Positions 30,873-64,000 of a stretch of 64,000 nt of DNA are shown piece by piece. The translations under genes and the position numbers were made by a program. The notes below the pieces were generated by a model. The model saw only the letters and a list, made by a program, of their open reading frames with translations, was not told where the DNA came from and ran no database searches. This DNA comes from Actinostola sp. cb2023. Its lineage: Eukaryota; Cnidaria; Anthozoa; Actiniaria; Actinostolidae. Within the stretch, counting starts at the first letter, position 1. Each line of letters starts with the position of its first letter. The stretch lies in assembly GCA_033675265.1 (NCBI GenBank), contig JAUJYZ010000037.1, positions 43,501 to 107,500 of the forward strand, written 5' to 3'.

Positions 30873-31424
30873 TTTGCCATATGTATAGCTGATTAGATCT
30901 TTTAAAGATCCTACGTATACCTACAGCATTTTCGTTCACGGTTCCCTCTTTCAAGTTCTAATAATCACCTCAGTGATGATTAATTATTGTTGATCAGTGA
31001 TGGTGTTGATACTATGTATGACGATACATGTTGATTTATTTTGTTGATGATGATGATACTGTGATATATGATGCTGATTTTGAGGGCTAAAGAAAGTGTT
31101 GATGATAAATTTTACTAGTGATTGATGGTAGGCCTGTCCCAATTGTGCTCTTTTTTCTTGACGACATTAATTATTCAAATTTATGAACTGGAAATGGTGA
31201 TCGGAGAATGAAGAGTAAGTCAAATTTGGATCGGCTGTAATGCAGGCTAACGACAGTGTTTTTTTCCTGAAAACTGATTCAGAAGGCAAAGGTTGCACGA
31301 AATTTGCTCGAAATGTGAAATAATGCTGCAAACTAAAAAAAAGTGCTCAAAAGTTGCTCAGTGCATTCATCGGAACAGGGCTAATTGATGGCAGCAATGC
31401 TGTCAATACTGTTAGTACATCCCC

Positions 31425-31795
31425 ATCATCAACATGCATCATCAACATGCATCATCAGCACACATCATCAACAACACCAATACTTCCCCACCATTAATAC
31501 ATCATCATCAACACACATCATCAACTGACACATCATCATGCATCAACACACATCATCAACTGACATCATCATCAATACACATCATCAACTGACACATCAT
31601 CATCAATCAACTGACACATCATCATGCATCAACACACATCATCAATACACATCAACTGACATCATCATCAATCAACTGACACATCATCATGCATCAACAC
31701 ACATCATCATCAATACACATCATCAACTGACACATCATCATCAATCAACTGACACATCATCACCATCAACTCACATCATCATCAGATCGACACAC
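31425..31795. repeat. (CAT)n-derived minisatellite
   Basis: Irregular units of ACACATCATCAACTGACATC and variants with higher-order periodicity. The His/Thr/Ser-rich frame across it is not a gene. Confidence 0.9.
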
Positions 31796-32179
31796 AATAT
31801 AATGAACACATTATCAGTATTACAATCGTCTGCTAGGACTTGCTTGTACTCAACAAAACTCCTGAAACTAAGACAAACATCCATGCACTTCTACTCGTAT
31901 ATTATACTGTAAGACTATCATGTAGCTATGTATATTCATAATATATTCAACACATCTCGTAAATGTATATTACTATGTGCAAGAACACGTCTAAGACCCA
32001 CCCTCCCCTCCCTAAATACATAATTTGCCGAGTCAAATATCCAGTCCATGTCAACATGATCAATGGGCCCATATTCGAGGAGCTTTCATATAGCCTGGAA
32101 AAAGGCACGGTAACGACGTGCTGTGCGGTGACAGTCTCACGTGCCGTACCGCGACTTGTCCGTTGTGACAACAAGCGAA

Positions 32180-33390
32180 TCTAAGGAATTTCGCAGTCTT
32201 GAAAAATCTGCTCCATTTAGTTGTCACGCAAGACTATTTTACCGAGGTCACGTTGTGTTCATCTTGTCACGTCACGTAAGCACAAGAACTTGTGTCACCG
32301 CGAAAAAACGGGCACGACGCAAGCAGAAGCGCAAGTCCAAAACATGGGAAACTATGAATCCTTGTGCTTATGCTTGCGTCAGGCCTGTTTTCAGCGTCAT
32401 GACGCCTCTTGTGATTGTGCTTATGCTTGCGTCAGGCCCGTTTACATAGACAAACAACGCCTCTTGTAGTTGCGCTTATATGCTTGCGTCGCTAGTGCAA
32501 ACCAGGCTTCGTCCATCGTTTAATAAACTGAACGATTTTAACAAAACTGATCTTGGAAAATTAGGAACCCCGAGCCCAAAATGCACTGGAATCCGTTCTT
32601 CTTTGGACCCTGGATTTCACTGGTTACACAATGATGTTATTGTAAGTAGGAGTCACATTGTTAAATAAGATTTTGTTTCAACTACGTTTAGTTTGAACAG
32701 AAAGCTTGGTAATTGAAAAATCGCCGAGTCGAAACAACATTTCATTACTGGCAAAAAGGGCAAGGTGTTCGTGTAGCTGCACAAATTGTTCTGACTAATG
32801 TTCTTTATGTAAAAACAATACATAGAACGACAATAGAACAATAGCCAGGACTTTTGTGCAGCTACACGAAGGGCCCGACGCAAGCGTAAGCCCAGTAAGA
32901 AAAACGGTCTGTTGCAAGACTTGGTACGAGTGTAGAGATAGCAGTTCTTAGATTTTGACAATATTATCTCCAATTTACAAACTGTTCAGCCTATCCAATG
33001 TGCTGGAGAAAGAACGTTGAATCCATTCAAGTGATATTTCCACTAGTCTTTCATCGACGGCAAACACTTCGAAAAACTTGTAACTAATTCAGCCAATCAA
33101 AACATTCGAACCCAGTCTTACAAGACCGGATAAGCGCAAGCAGACATAAAGAGCTTTGTATCCACGCCTCTTGCACACACGATTGCGTCTCCAGTAAAAT
33201 CCAGGCACAAAATTCCTAACAAATCAGCAAAAAAAATTGCTTGATAAATTCGATGATTCAATGATTAATTTGTCAATAAATTTGAATATCTTTACAAGAG
33301 AACAAAACGAAGGCCCTCGTTGCACCATGGGATAACACAGGCAGACCGCCAGGGTCGCGTACATAATAAATACATTCATGTATTATGTTG
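32180..33390. other. Intergenic DNA, dispersed repeats only
   Basis: It contains CTTATGCTTGCGTCAGGCCT duplications (32365-32500), a copy of the TTCGTGTAGCTGCACAA foldback at about 32764-32872, and related CGCAAGC fragments to 33190. No exon is recognised. Confidence 0.5.
32764..32872. mobile_element. TTCGTGTAGCTGCACAA foldback, copy 1
   Basis: Arms GTTCGTGTAGCTGCACAAAT and the complement of CTTTTGTGCAGCTACACGAA, with internal ATTGTTCTATTGTC-type words. The other copies are at about 40483-40580, 60085-60201 and 60994-61246. Confidence 0.8.
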
Positions 33391-57910
<24,520 letters not shown>

Positions 57911-58741
57911 TTGAGGTTCAGTTCGGTGATATAATAGTACTCTTAGCAGTGTTTTTGTATTTTTTTAGTGAGAGTTCTAGGGCACCATACCCCGGTCTGA
58001 CACTCTAATAAGTGAAATGACCATATACGTAACGCTGACTGGAGCTATTCAATACACAAGGACCCGGATGTGAGGGCATTTTCTTGGGAAATTTCGGCCC
58101 CTTGGGTAACCAAACGGGGGTACACTTTGGACCCATTCGTATACCCTCATTTTAAAATCTCAAACGTTTAACATTTTTTCTAGTTTCTACTATTTAAAAA
58201 CAATCAGAGGAGTATTATACCATAGGAATGATACCATGTACACACTATTTTTAATCCGGTGAAATCCGAAACTTCTTTGAAACACGGATTTTCTTGAATA
58301 TTTATTTTAACTTTCAGATGAAGTGAATTTCTGAGTGAAAGAGGTTGTACATTTAGAGAGAAAATGCATTATAAACCTGATATCATTTTCTCCAAGTAGT
58401 GTTCTATTAAAGTTTTTATTTTTAGTTGGAAAAAAGTTTCGTCTCTTTTTTTTCAAATTCCCACTTCCCACCCATCCCAACTTGTTTATTCCCAGTTGTT
58501 TCATTGATTCTCCAAGCTTTTGGCTTCTGTTATGATGTTTTTGATATTGCGTGCGAAGCTCCGTTGGATCAAAACGAAAATGCCTGAAATGCTTTTGTTT
58601 TGAAGAAAACGCTGACTCGACACAGGGTACCCAATCGATGGAAACCAAGGGCAACGAAATGAACCGGCCGTCCATAACAATAAGCTGGTAAATGGCTTTA
58701 TGGCATTTAAAGGATACAAAATGGACCGTTTTTGAGAGATC
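57911..58741. promoter_or_regulatory. Divergent intergenic region, probable shared promoter
   Basis: About 830 bp separates the PHF21A start (leftward) from the ATG at 58742 (rightward). There are no long repeats here, unlike nearly every other intergenic stretch, which is consistent with regulatory DNA. I see no clear TATA box. Inference from layout only. Confidence 0.4.
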
Positions 58742-59470
58742 ATGGCTTTCAAGCCTAGAAGTAAGACTACGTTTGGAATTCCACCCAAAATTCCAGCTTC
58801 TGAAGTCATTTTAGACTCTCGTAGCTTCGTTCGTCAAGCGCCATCCGCTCTTCGAGACAAACCATGCAGTACAACGCAACAACGTTTATGGATGGATGTT
58901 ACCGAGTTAGACACCTCAAACATCGAGCAAACTGACGAGCAATACGATAGCAACATGTGGAAGAACTTCAAGTTTGTGCGATCGAAGGCTAGTGCGGGTA
59001 GTTTAGCGCGATCGAGTTCAAATTCAATCTCCAAATTGCCTAAATATGAGAAGCCAAGCGTCCACCAAGACCCTCACATCCGCGCAATGGTGGCCGATAT
59101 ATACCCCCTAAAGCTGCCTAAATCGTCAAACATCGGTGGTAATACGTACGATAAGTTTCTGAACGAGGCGAAACTACGGGAAGAAAAGAGACAACGGATT
59201 GGACTCCAGCTTGAGAGGACACAAGACTTCCAAGAAAGGGTTCTGAAAATCCGTAGTGAATGCCGTGCACCTCCCATCGATTTTGAAGGGGGGATTATAC
59301 CACCTAGCGATTTCAGGAAATATCCGCAGAGAGCTGTGGCTTTGTATATAGACGATGCGTACTGGCTGGATCCAAAGCCGTTGAGCTACGTTGCTCAAGC
59401 GACGGATCGCCAGGATCGATCTTTAAAGGCGGGGAATCGTCTTGGGGACAGATGGGCAGATGCATTGTAA
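58742..59470 (+). CDS. Unrecognised 242-residue protein
   Basis: A single open frame in good initiation context (GATCATGG). Composition is that of a real soluble protein: Pro-rich start (KTTFGIPPKIPASEVILDSR), a central EYDSN-like acidic patch followed by a basic/Ser stretch, a helical Lys/Arg/Glu segment (FLNEAKLREEKRQRIGLQLE), then a Trp/Tyr-rich C-terminus (VALYIDDAYWLDPKPLSYVA .. RLGDRWADAL). No signal peptide or membrane segment. I do not recognise the family. The stop overlaps a possible donor (ATTGTAAGG), so the protein might continue in a downstream exon. It has no repeats, is GC-richer than its flanks, and is divergent from PHF21A. Confidence 0.75.
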   Translation: MAFKPRSKTTFGIPPKIPASEVILDSRSFVRQAPSALRDKPCSTTQQRLWMDVTELDTSNIEQTDEQYDSNMWKNFKFVRSKASAGSLARSSSNSISKLPKYEKPSVHQDPHIRAMVADIYPLKLPKSSNIGGNTYDKFLNEAKLREEKRQRIGLQLERTQDFQERVLKIRSECRAPPIDFEGGIIPPSDFRKYPQRAVALYIDDAYWLDPKPLSYVAQATDRQDRSLKAGNRLGDRWADAL

Positions 59471-59559
59471 GGTTTATTTCGAACTTTAGAATATGAATGG
59501 CTAATGCCTTGTACTGCTGTGTCAGACATGAATTATAGAGAGCAGAAGGGGCAACTGAA

Positions 59560-59800
59560 AGATAGGAAGGAAGGAATGAAGGAAGGAAGAAAGAAGGAAG
59601 GAAGAAAAGAAGGAAGGAAGAAAGGAAGAAAGAAAGGGAGGAAGGAAGAAAGAGAGGAAGGAAGAAGGAAGGAAGAAAGGAGTAAAGATAGGAAGGAAGG
59701 AAGGAATAAAGGAGGGTAAAAAGTAAAGCAAAAATTACAGTAAGAAGAAAGAAACAGAAAGAAATAAAAAGCAAAGAAAGAAAGCAAGAAAGGAGAAAAG
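59560..59800. repeat. (GGAA)n/(GAAA)n purine tract
   Basis: Imperfect GGAA/GAAA units directly downstream of the 58742 gene. Frames across it are artefacts. Confidence 0.93.
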
Positions 59801-60084
59801 GAAAACTGAAGGAACTTAGAAAGAATGAAAATAAGTGCAACAGAAAATAAATTCACAAAGAAGGATGAAAAGAAAGAAGGAATGAAAGCTCTCTCTGGGA
59901 AACTGTTTATATATTTTCATAGAGTGCAGTCATTATACTACAATGTATGTCAAAATCAACTCCAGAAATGAAAAGAGCAAAACGGAGTTTCAGCTCCTAA
60001 TGTCTGACACAGGAGAAATGACATTAAAAATAGAGATGTAGTTGTGATATAAAATTAAATTGTGTCTATGTATACCTGCACAAG

Positions 60085-60201
60085 GTCTTCGTGTACCTGC
60101 ACAAATTGTCCTGGCTATTGTTTTTTTTAAATGTAAAAACAATACCTTGAACAACAATAGAACAATAGCCAGGACTTTTGTGCAGCGACACGAAGACCTG
60201 A
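60085..60201. mobile_element. TTCGTGTAGCTGCACAA foldback, copy 3
   Basis: GGTCTTCGTGTACCTGCACA .. TTGTCCTGGCTATTGTT mirrored by AACAATAGCCAGGAC .. TTTTGTGCAGCGACACGAAGACC. Confidence 0.85.
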
Positions 60202-60370
60202 CCATCAAGGTCATATCCTGTGATATTTGCTTGAGGAAGCTGGATGCTCTAAACATATATTTGCTTGACAAGCCAAAGTTTGATAACATTTTCTCATTTC
60301 TCATTAGTGACATATGTTGTGTGTGATACATGAGTGGTGGGGGGGGGGGGGGGGGACTGGGGGGGGGGGG

Positions 60371-60672
60371 GGACTCCCATATATAAAGTGGTTGGGATGC
60401 TCGTCGAAAATTTTGAAAATGACCCCTAAAAGTCTTGTCCAGGTGGGCATGGCAACAAATAATTTTTACCCCTAAAAGGTACCAACTGTGACAAAAGCTA
60501 CAACTGTCATTGTCTTATTTCGGGTATCTTATTTACTGACAAACACCCTAAAAGGTACCGGCTTAGTCTCTTGTGGTCCTTTTAGATTTGCGACACCCTA
60601 AGAGGTACCAAATCGCAGATCTGGACCCCTAAAAGGTACGTCAAGCATCCCAACCACTTTATATATGGGAGC
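60371..60672. mobile_element. TIR element, GGACTCCCATATATAAAGTG ends
   Basis: Ends GGACTCCCATATATAAAGTGG .. TTGGGATGCT and complement. Several CCCTAAAAGGTACC words lie inside. It is preceded by poly-G runs at 60339-60372 (lengths uncertain). Confidence 0.82.
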
Positions 60673-60993
60673 CCCCTCCCCCGGGGCGATACATGCCCTT
60701 GGCAGAGTGACAGTTGTGTCAATATGATCAATTTTGACCAGTGAGAGTGAAGGACAATACAGTGTAGGAACATTTATAGTTTATTATAAACTGTTATAAG
60801 CACTGTCTATATTATATAGGCTTGTCACTATACAGCAATCTTTCCTGATATTACAATAAACTTTGATGTTTAGCATTTTGAGATATTTCTTAGGGTCACT
60901 TTTCCAGGGGGGGAGGGGTTAGAGGGGGAGCCTACAAAAATAATTTGAGCTCACAATGCTTCATGGGCCTTTACAATCGTAGCAATCTAGGTC

Positions 60994-61246
60994 AGGTCTT
61001 CGTGTAGCTGCACAAAAGTCCTGGCTATTGTTCTATTGTCGTTTCCGGCAGCCATGACAGGTGGCAGGAACAATAAAATCATTTTACATGAGAAAGAATT
61101 CAATTCCTTAGGGGAAAGGTATTCCTTTATCCTGACCCCTGTCATGGCTGCCGGCACGTGATTGTGCAAACCCTCTATTGACATTCTATGTATTGTTTTT
61201 ACACACAAAAAACAATAGCCAGGACAATTTGTGCAGTTACACGAAT
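60994..61246. mobile_element. TTCGTGTAGCTGCACAA foldback, copy 4, with nested insertion
   Basis: Arms as in copies 1-3, but the loop is broken by a separate inverted-repeat element at 61045-61154 (CCGGCAGCCATGACAGG / complement). Confidence 0.82.
61045..61154. mobile_element. Small TIR element nested in the foldback
   Basis: 110 bp with 17-bp exact TIRs, CCGGCAGCCATGACAGG and complement. AT-rich interior. Confidence 0.82.
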
Positions 61247-61454
61247 GTAAAGGTACAGTGTAATCATCAAATTTTATAGTTTTTAAATTAGAGTATCTTT
61301 GGAATTAGTTTTCAGAATTTATAGCGGAAAGAGCCCTGGCTTATAGGGAGCTGTAATAAAGTATGTATGTATTAACAGCAGACTGTATTAATGACCATAC
61401 CACAATCTCATCAGGTCATTGGCGTAAAAGGAACCATATCATTCTGTGACCAAT

Positions 61455-61568
61455 TCAGATACCAAGATGCCTATTAATTGCATCTATTATGTCTGCCTTC
61501 TTAGTCCCTACAGAGATGCCAACTTGCTTGGCAAAGTCTTTCAGTACTGGGACTGTCAGTTTAGAGAG
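61455..61568 (-). CDS. XRCC6: XRCC6 last exon (SAP domain, stop)
   Basis: 38 codons: LSKLTVPVLKDFAKQVGISV then GTKKADIIDAINRHLGI and TGA. LTVP.LK......G......K...I..I...L is the SAP fold that ends Ku70. Acceptor TTTTTCTCTTCTCAG. Confidence 0.94.
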   Translation of the reverse strand, partial: LSKLTVPVLKDFAKQVGISVGTKKADIIDAINRHLGI

Positions 61569-64000
61569 CTGAGAAGAGAAAAACAAATTAGCCATTACCA
61601 AAACGAGCAGGGAACTGGGACCAAGTCGGTAAAACTAATTCAATAAGAAACTAGCAAAAGTGGGCAACGTTTTCTGAGAGAGCAGATCAAATTTAGCTTG
61701 TCTGGAAAGTTTGGTGAACTTTGGTTTAATATTGATGATGCTAGAGGGCATCAAAGATGTCTATTTTCACATACAAACTCTGTAAATTTTTGACGTTGTC
61801 CAGCCAAACCATACATTCACTGTAAAATTTTGGCTGGACAACACAATTTCAAAAGTTAATAATCCCGACAGAATTTGCTCAAATCACAACAAACTTCTTG
61901 CATAGATGTTAATTTCAACATGCTGTTTCATGTCATGAACTTACATTAAATTACATTAATTATAATAAACTTGATAATGGCTAATTCAATGTGTTACTTT
62001 TTGCACCTAAAATAGTCAATGTCCTTTCCACCTTTGCACTGAAAGAGAGTCGGGGTTCAGAGGTCCAGGCAGCACCCTAAATTATTGTGAGTATACCTCC
62101 CAATCCTTTGTCATTAGCAATTGACCTTATGCATAATGACGTGATGTGACTACAACTACCAGAATGCTTTGCAAATTTTCTTATTTTTTTCGTGATTTTT
62201 ATTCGCTCGTGAGGTAATTCATTCAATTGTAAATTACGTAATTCAGTTTTAGCTGCCAAGTAATGTTTAATAAACAGTTCACAATTCACTAAGACAAAGG
62301 GTACTAATTATCTCACAAAAGAAGATGCGCAAAGCATTCTGGTAGTTGTAGTCACATTACGTCATTATGCATAAGGTCTATTGCTTAGGCAGCACTCACC
62401 ATTCCCTTCATTGCTTCCTCCCTGATATCCACATTCTCTGCTTTAACTCTCTTAGCAGTACTCACCCTTCCCTTCATTGCTTCCTCCCTGATATCCACAT
62501 TCTCTGCTTTAACTCTCTTAGCAGTACTCACCCTTCCCTTCATTGCTTCCTCCCTGATATCCACATTCTCTGCTTTAACTCTCTTAGCAGTACTCACCCT
62601 TCCCTTCATTGCTTCCTCCCTGATATCCACATTCTCTGCTTTAACTCTCTTAGCAGTACTCACCCTTCCCTTCATTGCTTCCTCCCTGATATCCACATTC
62701 TCTGCTTTAACTCTCTTAGCAGTACTCACCCTTCCCTTCATTGCTTCCTCCCTGATATCCACATTCTCTGCTTTAACTCTCTTAGCAGTACTCACCCTTC
62801 CCTTCATTGCTTCCTCCCTGATATCCACATTTCTCTGCTTTAACTCTCTTAGCAGTACTCACCCTTCCCTTCATTGCTTCCTCCCTGATATCCACATCCT
62901 CTGCTTTAACTCTCTTGGCAGCAGCGCCTTCACCTGGGGCCTGAGAATATAGAAACATTACACTATTATCATGGGTACAATCAGTTGCCATGGATATAAC
63001 CAGTTTGCCATGGATGCGACCAGTCACCATGGATACAAGCAGTCACCATGGATACTATCAGTTGCCATGGATACAGTCAGTTGCCATGGATACAGTCAGT
63101 TGCCATGGATACAGTCAGTTGCCATGGATACAGTCAGTTGCCATGGATACAGTCAGTTGCCATGGATGCAGTCAGTTGCCATGGATGCAGTCAGTTGCCA
63201 TGGATGCAGTCAGTTGCCATGGATGCAGTCAGTTGCCATGGATGCAGTCAGTTGCCATGGATGCAGTCAGTTGCCATGGATGCAGTCAGTTGCCATGGAT
63301 GCAGTCAGTTGCCATGGATGCAGTCAGTTGCCATGGATGCAGTCAGTTGCCATGGATGCAGTCAGTTGCCATGGATGCAGTCAGTTGCCATGGATGCAGT
63401 CAGTTGCCATGGATGCAGTCAGTTGCCATGGATGCAGTCAGTTGCCATGGATGCAGTCAGTTGCCATGGATGCAGTCAGTTGCCATGGATGCAGTCAGTT
63501 GCCATGGATGCAGTCAGTTGCCATGGATACAGTCAGTTGCCATGGATACAGTCAGTTGCCTTGGATACAATCAGTTGCCTTGGATACAATCAGTTGCCAT
63601 GGATACAACCGGTTGCTTGCCATGGAACCAATTTGAAATTACAGACTGAGTAATTAACATCCGTTAGCCCAGTCCATATGTTCAAGTAATATATCAAACA
63701 CAAGAAAGAGTTCTTCCTCCGATTTCACCATTGTTAAAAACCACTATGAGGTGTTTCGCCTTATTATGAGTTTGAGAAATGTTTTGTGTCATATTGTATA
63801 TCATCTTCCAACCTTTCTCTTAGCTGCTGGTTTAGCACAAGGGTCATAACCCACTGGATAAACTAGATCCTTGAATTCCTCCATCAAGTCACCAGCTCTT
63901 CTCTCTAGTCTCTCAGTATCTGGTTCTGTTAAAGGATTATTTAGATCATTAGTATCATCACCATCATTAGTATCATCACCATCATTAGTGTCATCACCAT
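61455..64000 (-). CDS. XRCC6: XRCC6/Ku70, 3' part of gene (runs off the right edge)
   Basis: Ku70 pairs with Ku80 to bind DNA ends and start non-homologous end joining; its C-terminus carries a nuclear-localisation linker and a SAP domain. Exons visible: 63813 to beyond 64000, 62863-62940 and 61455-61568. Phases are 0 at both junctions. The first ends DTERLERRAGDLMEEFKDLV then YPVGYDPCAKPAAKRK, the helix and YP..Y.P motif that end the Ku core. The second is the basic linker APGEGAAAKRVKAEDVDIRE. The last is the SAP domain. The start and the Ku vWA and beta-barrel domains lie beyond the window. A 66-bp array of donor copies follows exon 62863-62940. Confidence 0.92.
62123..62378. mobile_element. 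Foldback/MITE, GACCTTATGCATAATGACGT ends
   Basis: Long TIRs with ACTACAACTACCAGAATGCT / complement. The CCAGAATGC word and layout relate it to the outer element at 7701-8264. Last XRCC6 intron. Confidence 0.85.
62390..62905. repeat. 66-bp tandem array duplicating an XRCC6 exon end and donor
   Basis: Eight units. In transcript sense each reads AAGAGAGTTAAAGCAGAG .. GAAGCAATGAAGGGAAGG|GTGAGT and so holds 20 coding codons plus a splice donor. The first unit is exon 62863-62940's own 3' half. The second carries one extra base (62831-62833, TTT in place of TT), so reading through the first donor breaks frame. Confidence 0.95.
62863..62940 (-). CDS. XRCC6: XRCC6 penultimate exon (linker/NLS)
   Basis: 26 codons, APGEGAAAKRVKAEDVDIRE then EAMKGR, the basic then acidic linker before the SAP domain. 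Acceptor ATATTCTCAG. I take the first GTGAGT donor (62862) because it joins the SAP exon in phase 0 and read-through hits a frame change. Confidence 0.85.
62985..63625. repeat. 19-bp tandem repeat, ~33 copies
   Basis: Unit ATGGATGCAGTCAGTTGCC, with ATGGATACAGTCAGTTGCC variants concentrated at both ends and a homogeneous GCA core. As 19 is not a multiple of 3 and no unit has a stop, all three forward frames stay open; none is a gene. It fills most of the XRCC6 intron. Confidence 0.97.
63813..64000 (-). CDS. XRCC6: XRCC6 exon, partial (window edge)
   Basis: Encodes, in order, a GDDTND hexapeptide repeat (at least three copies from an 18-bp DNA repeat at about 63940-64000), LNNPLTEPDTERLERRAGDL, MEEFKDLVYPVGYDPCAKPA and AKRK, then donor GTTGGA. 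The helix and YP..YDP motif match the end of the Ku70 core. The acidic repeat is not typical of Ku70 and could be coding or lie upstream of an unseen acceptor. Confidence 0.88.

Noticed and set aside
62385..62828. 147-codon repeat protein (VSTAKRVKAENVDIREEAMK units) as a separate gene
   Set aside because: It is the duplicated XRCC6 exon end read through its splice donors; it has no start context of its own and is out of frame with the real exon.

Overview
The window is nuclear DNA of an animal. It holds spliced genes with GT-AG introns whose phases I could follow exon by exon: NUP50, PHF21A/BHC80, XRCC6/Ku70 and ABHD14A. The intergenic and intronic DNA is dense in short non-autonomous DNA transposons, foldback elements, a tRNA-derived SINE, minisatellites and microsatellites. 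This fits a repeat-rich marine invertebrate, such as a cnidarian or other non-vertebrate metazoan, but I cannot fix the taxon. The standard genetic code is used throughout. There are no prokaryotic features.

Layout: (1) 146-985 (+) is an ABHD14A-like alpha/beta hydrolase. (2) 1.1-5.2 kb is a field of MITEs and foldbacks. (3) 5264-17339 (-) is NUP50, six exons that join into a 402-codon frame; its second intron is almost entirely a 43-bp minisatellite with one transposon inserted in it. (4) 17.4-20.9 kb is repeats. (5) 21021-25950 (-) is an intron-free locus for an ankyrin-repeat / protein kinase / KEN-endoribonuclease protein, the domain order of vertebrate RNase L. It carries at least 20 ankyrin repeats, an intact IRE1-like kinase and an intact KEN catalytic motif, with one frame break in the middle. 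(6) 26-33.3 kb is nested transposons, foldbacks and satellites. (7) 33391-57910 (-) is PHF21A, fourteen exons joining into a 468-codon frame. A separate acylated coiled-coil (possibly stathmin-like) gene at 33993-35011 (+) is nested inside its last intron. (8) 58742-59470 (+) is an unrecognised 242-residue gene, divergent from PHF21A. (9) 61455 to the right edge (-) is the 3' end of XRCC6/Ku70, with the C-terminal SAP exon. A 66-bp tandem array that includes the splice donor itself follows the penultimate exon.

Working together: most genes are nuclear housekeeping functions (nuclear import, LSD1-linked chromatin repression, DNA end joining) and show no operon-like relation. The outlier is the ankyrin-kinase-KEN locus, a candidate regulated RNase that could act in RNA decay or innate immunity. 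A second theme is tandem arrays grown beside, or out of, exon-intron boundaries.
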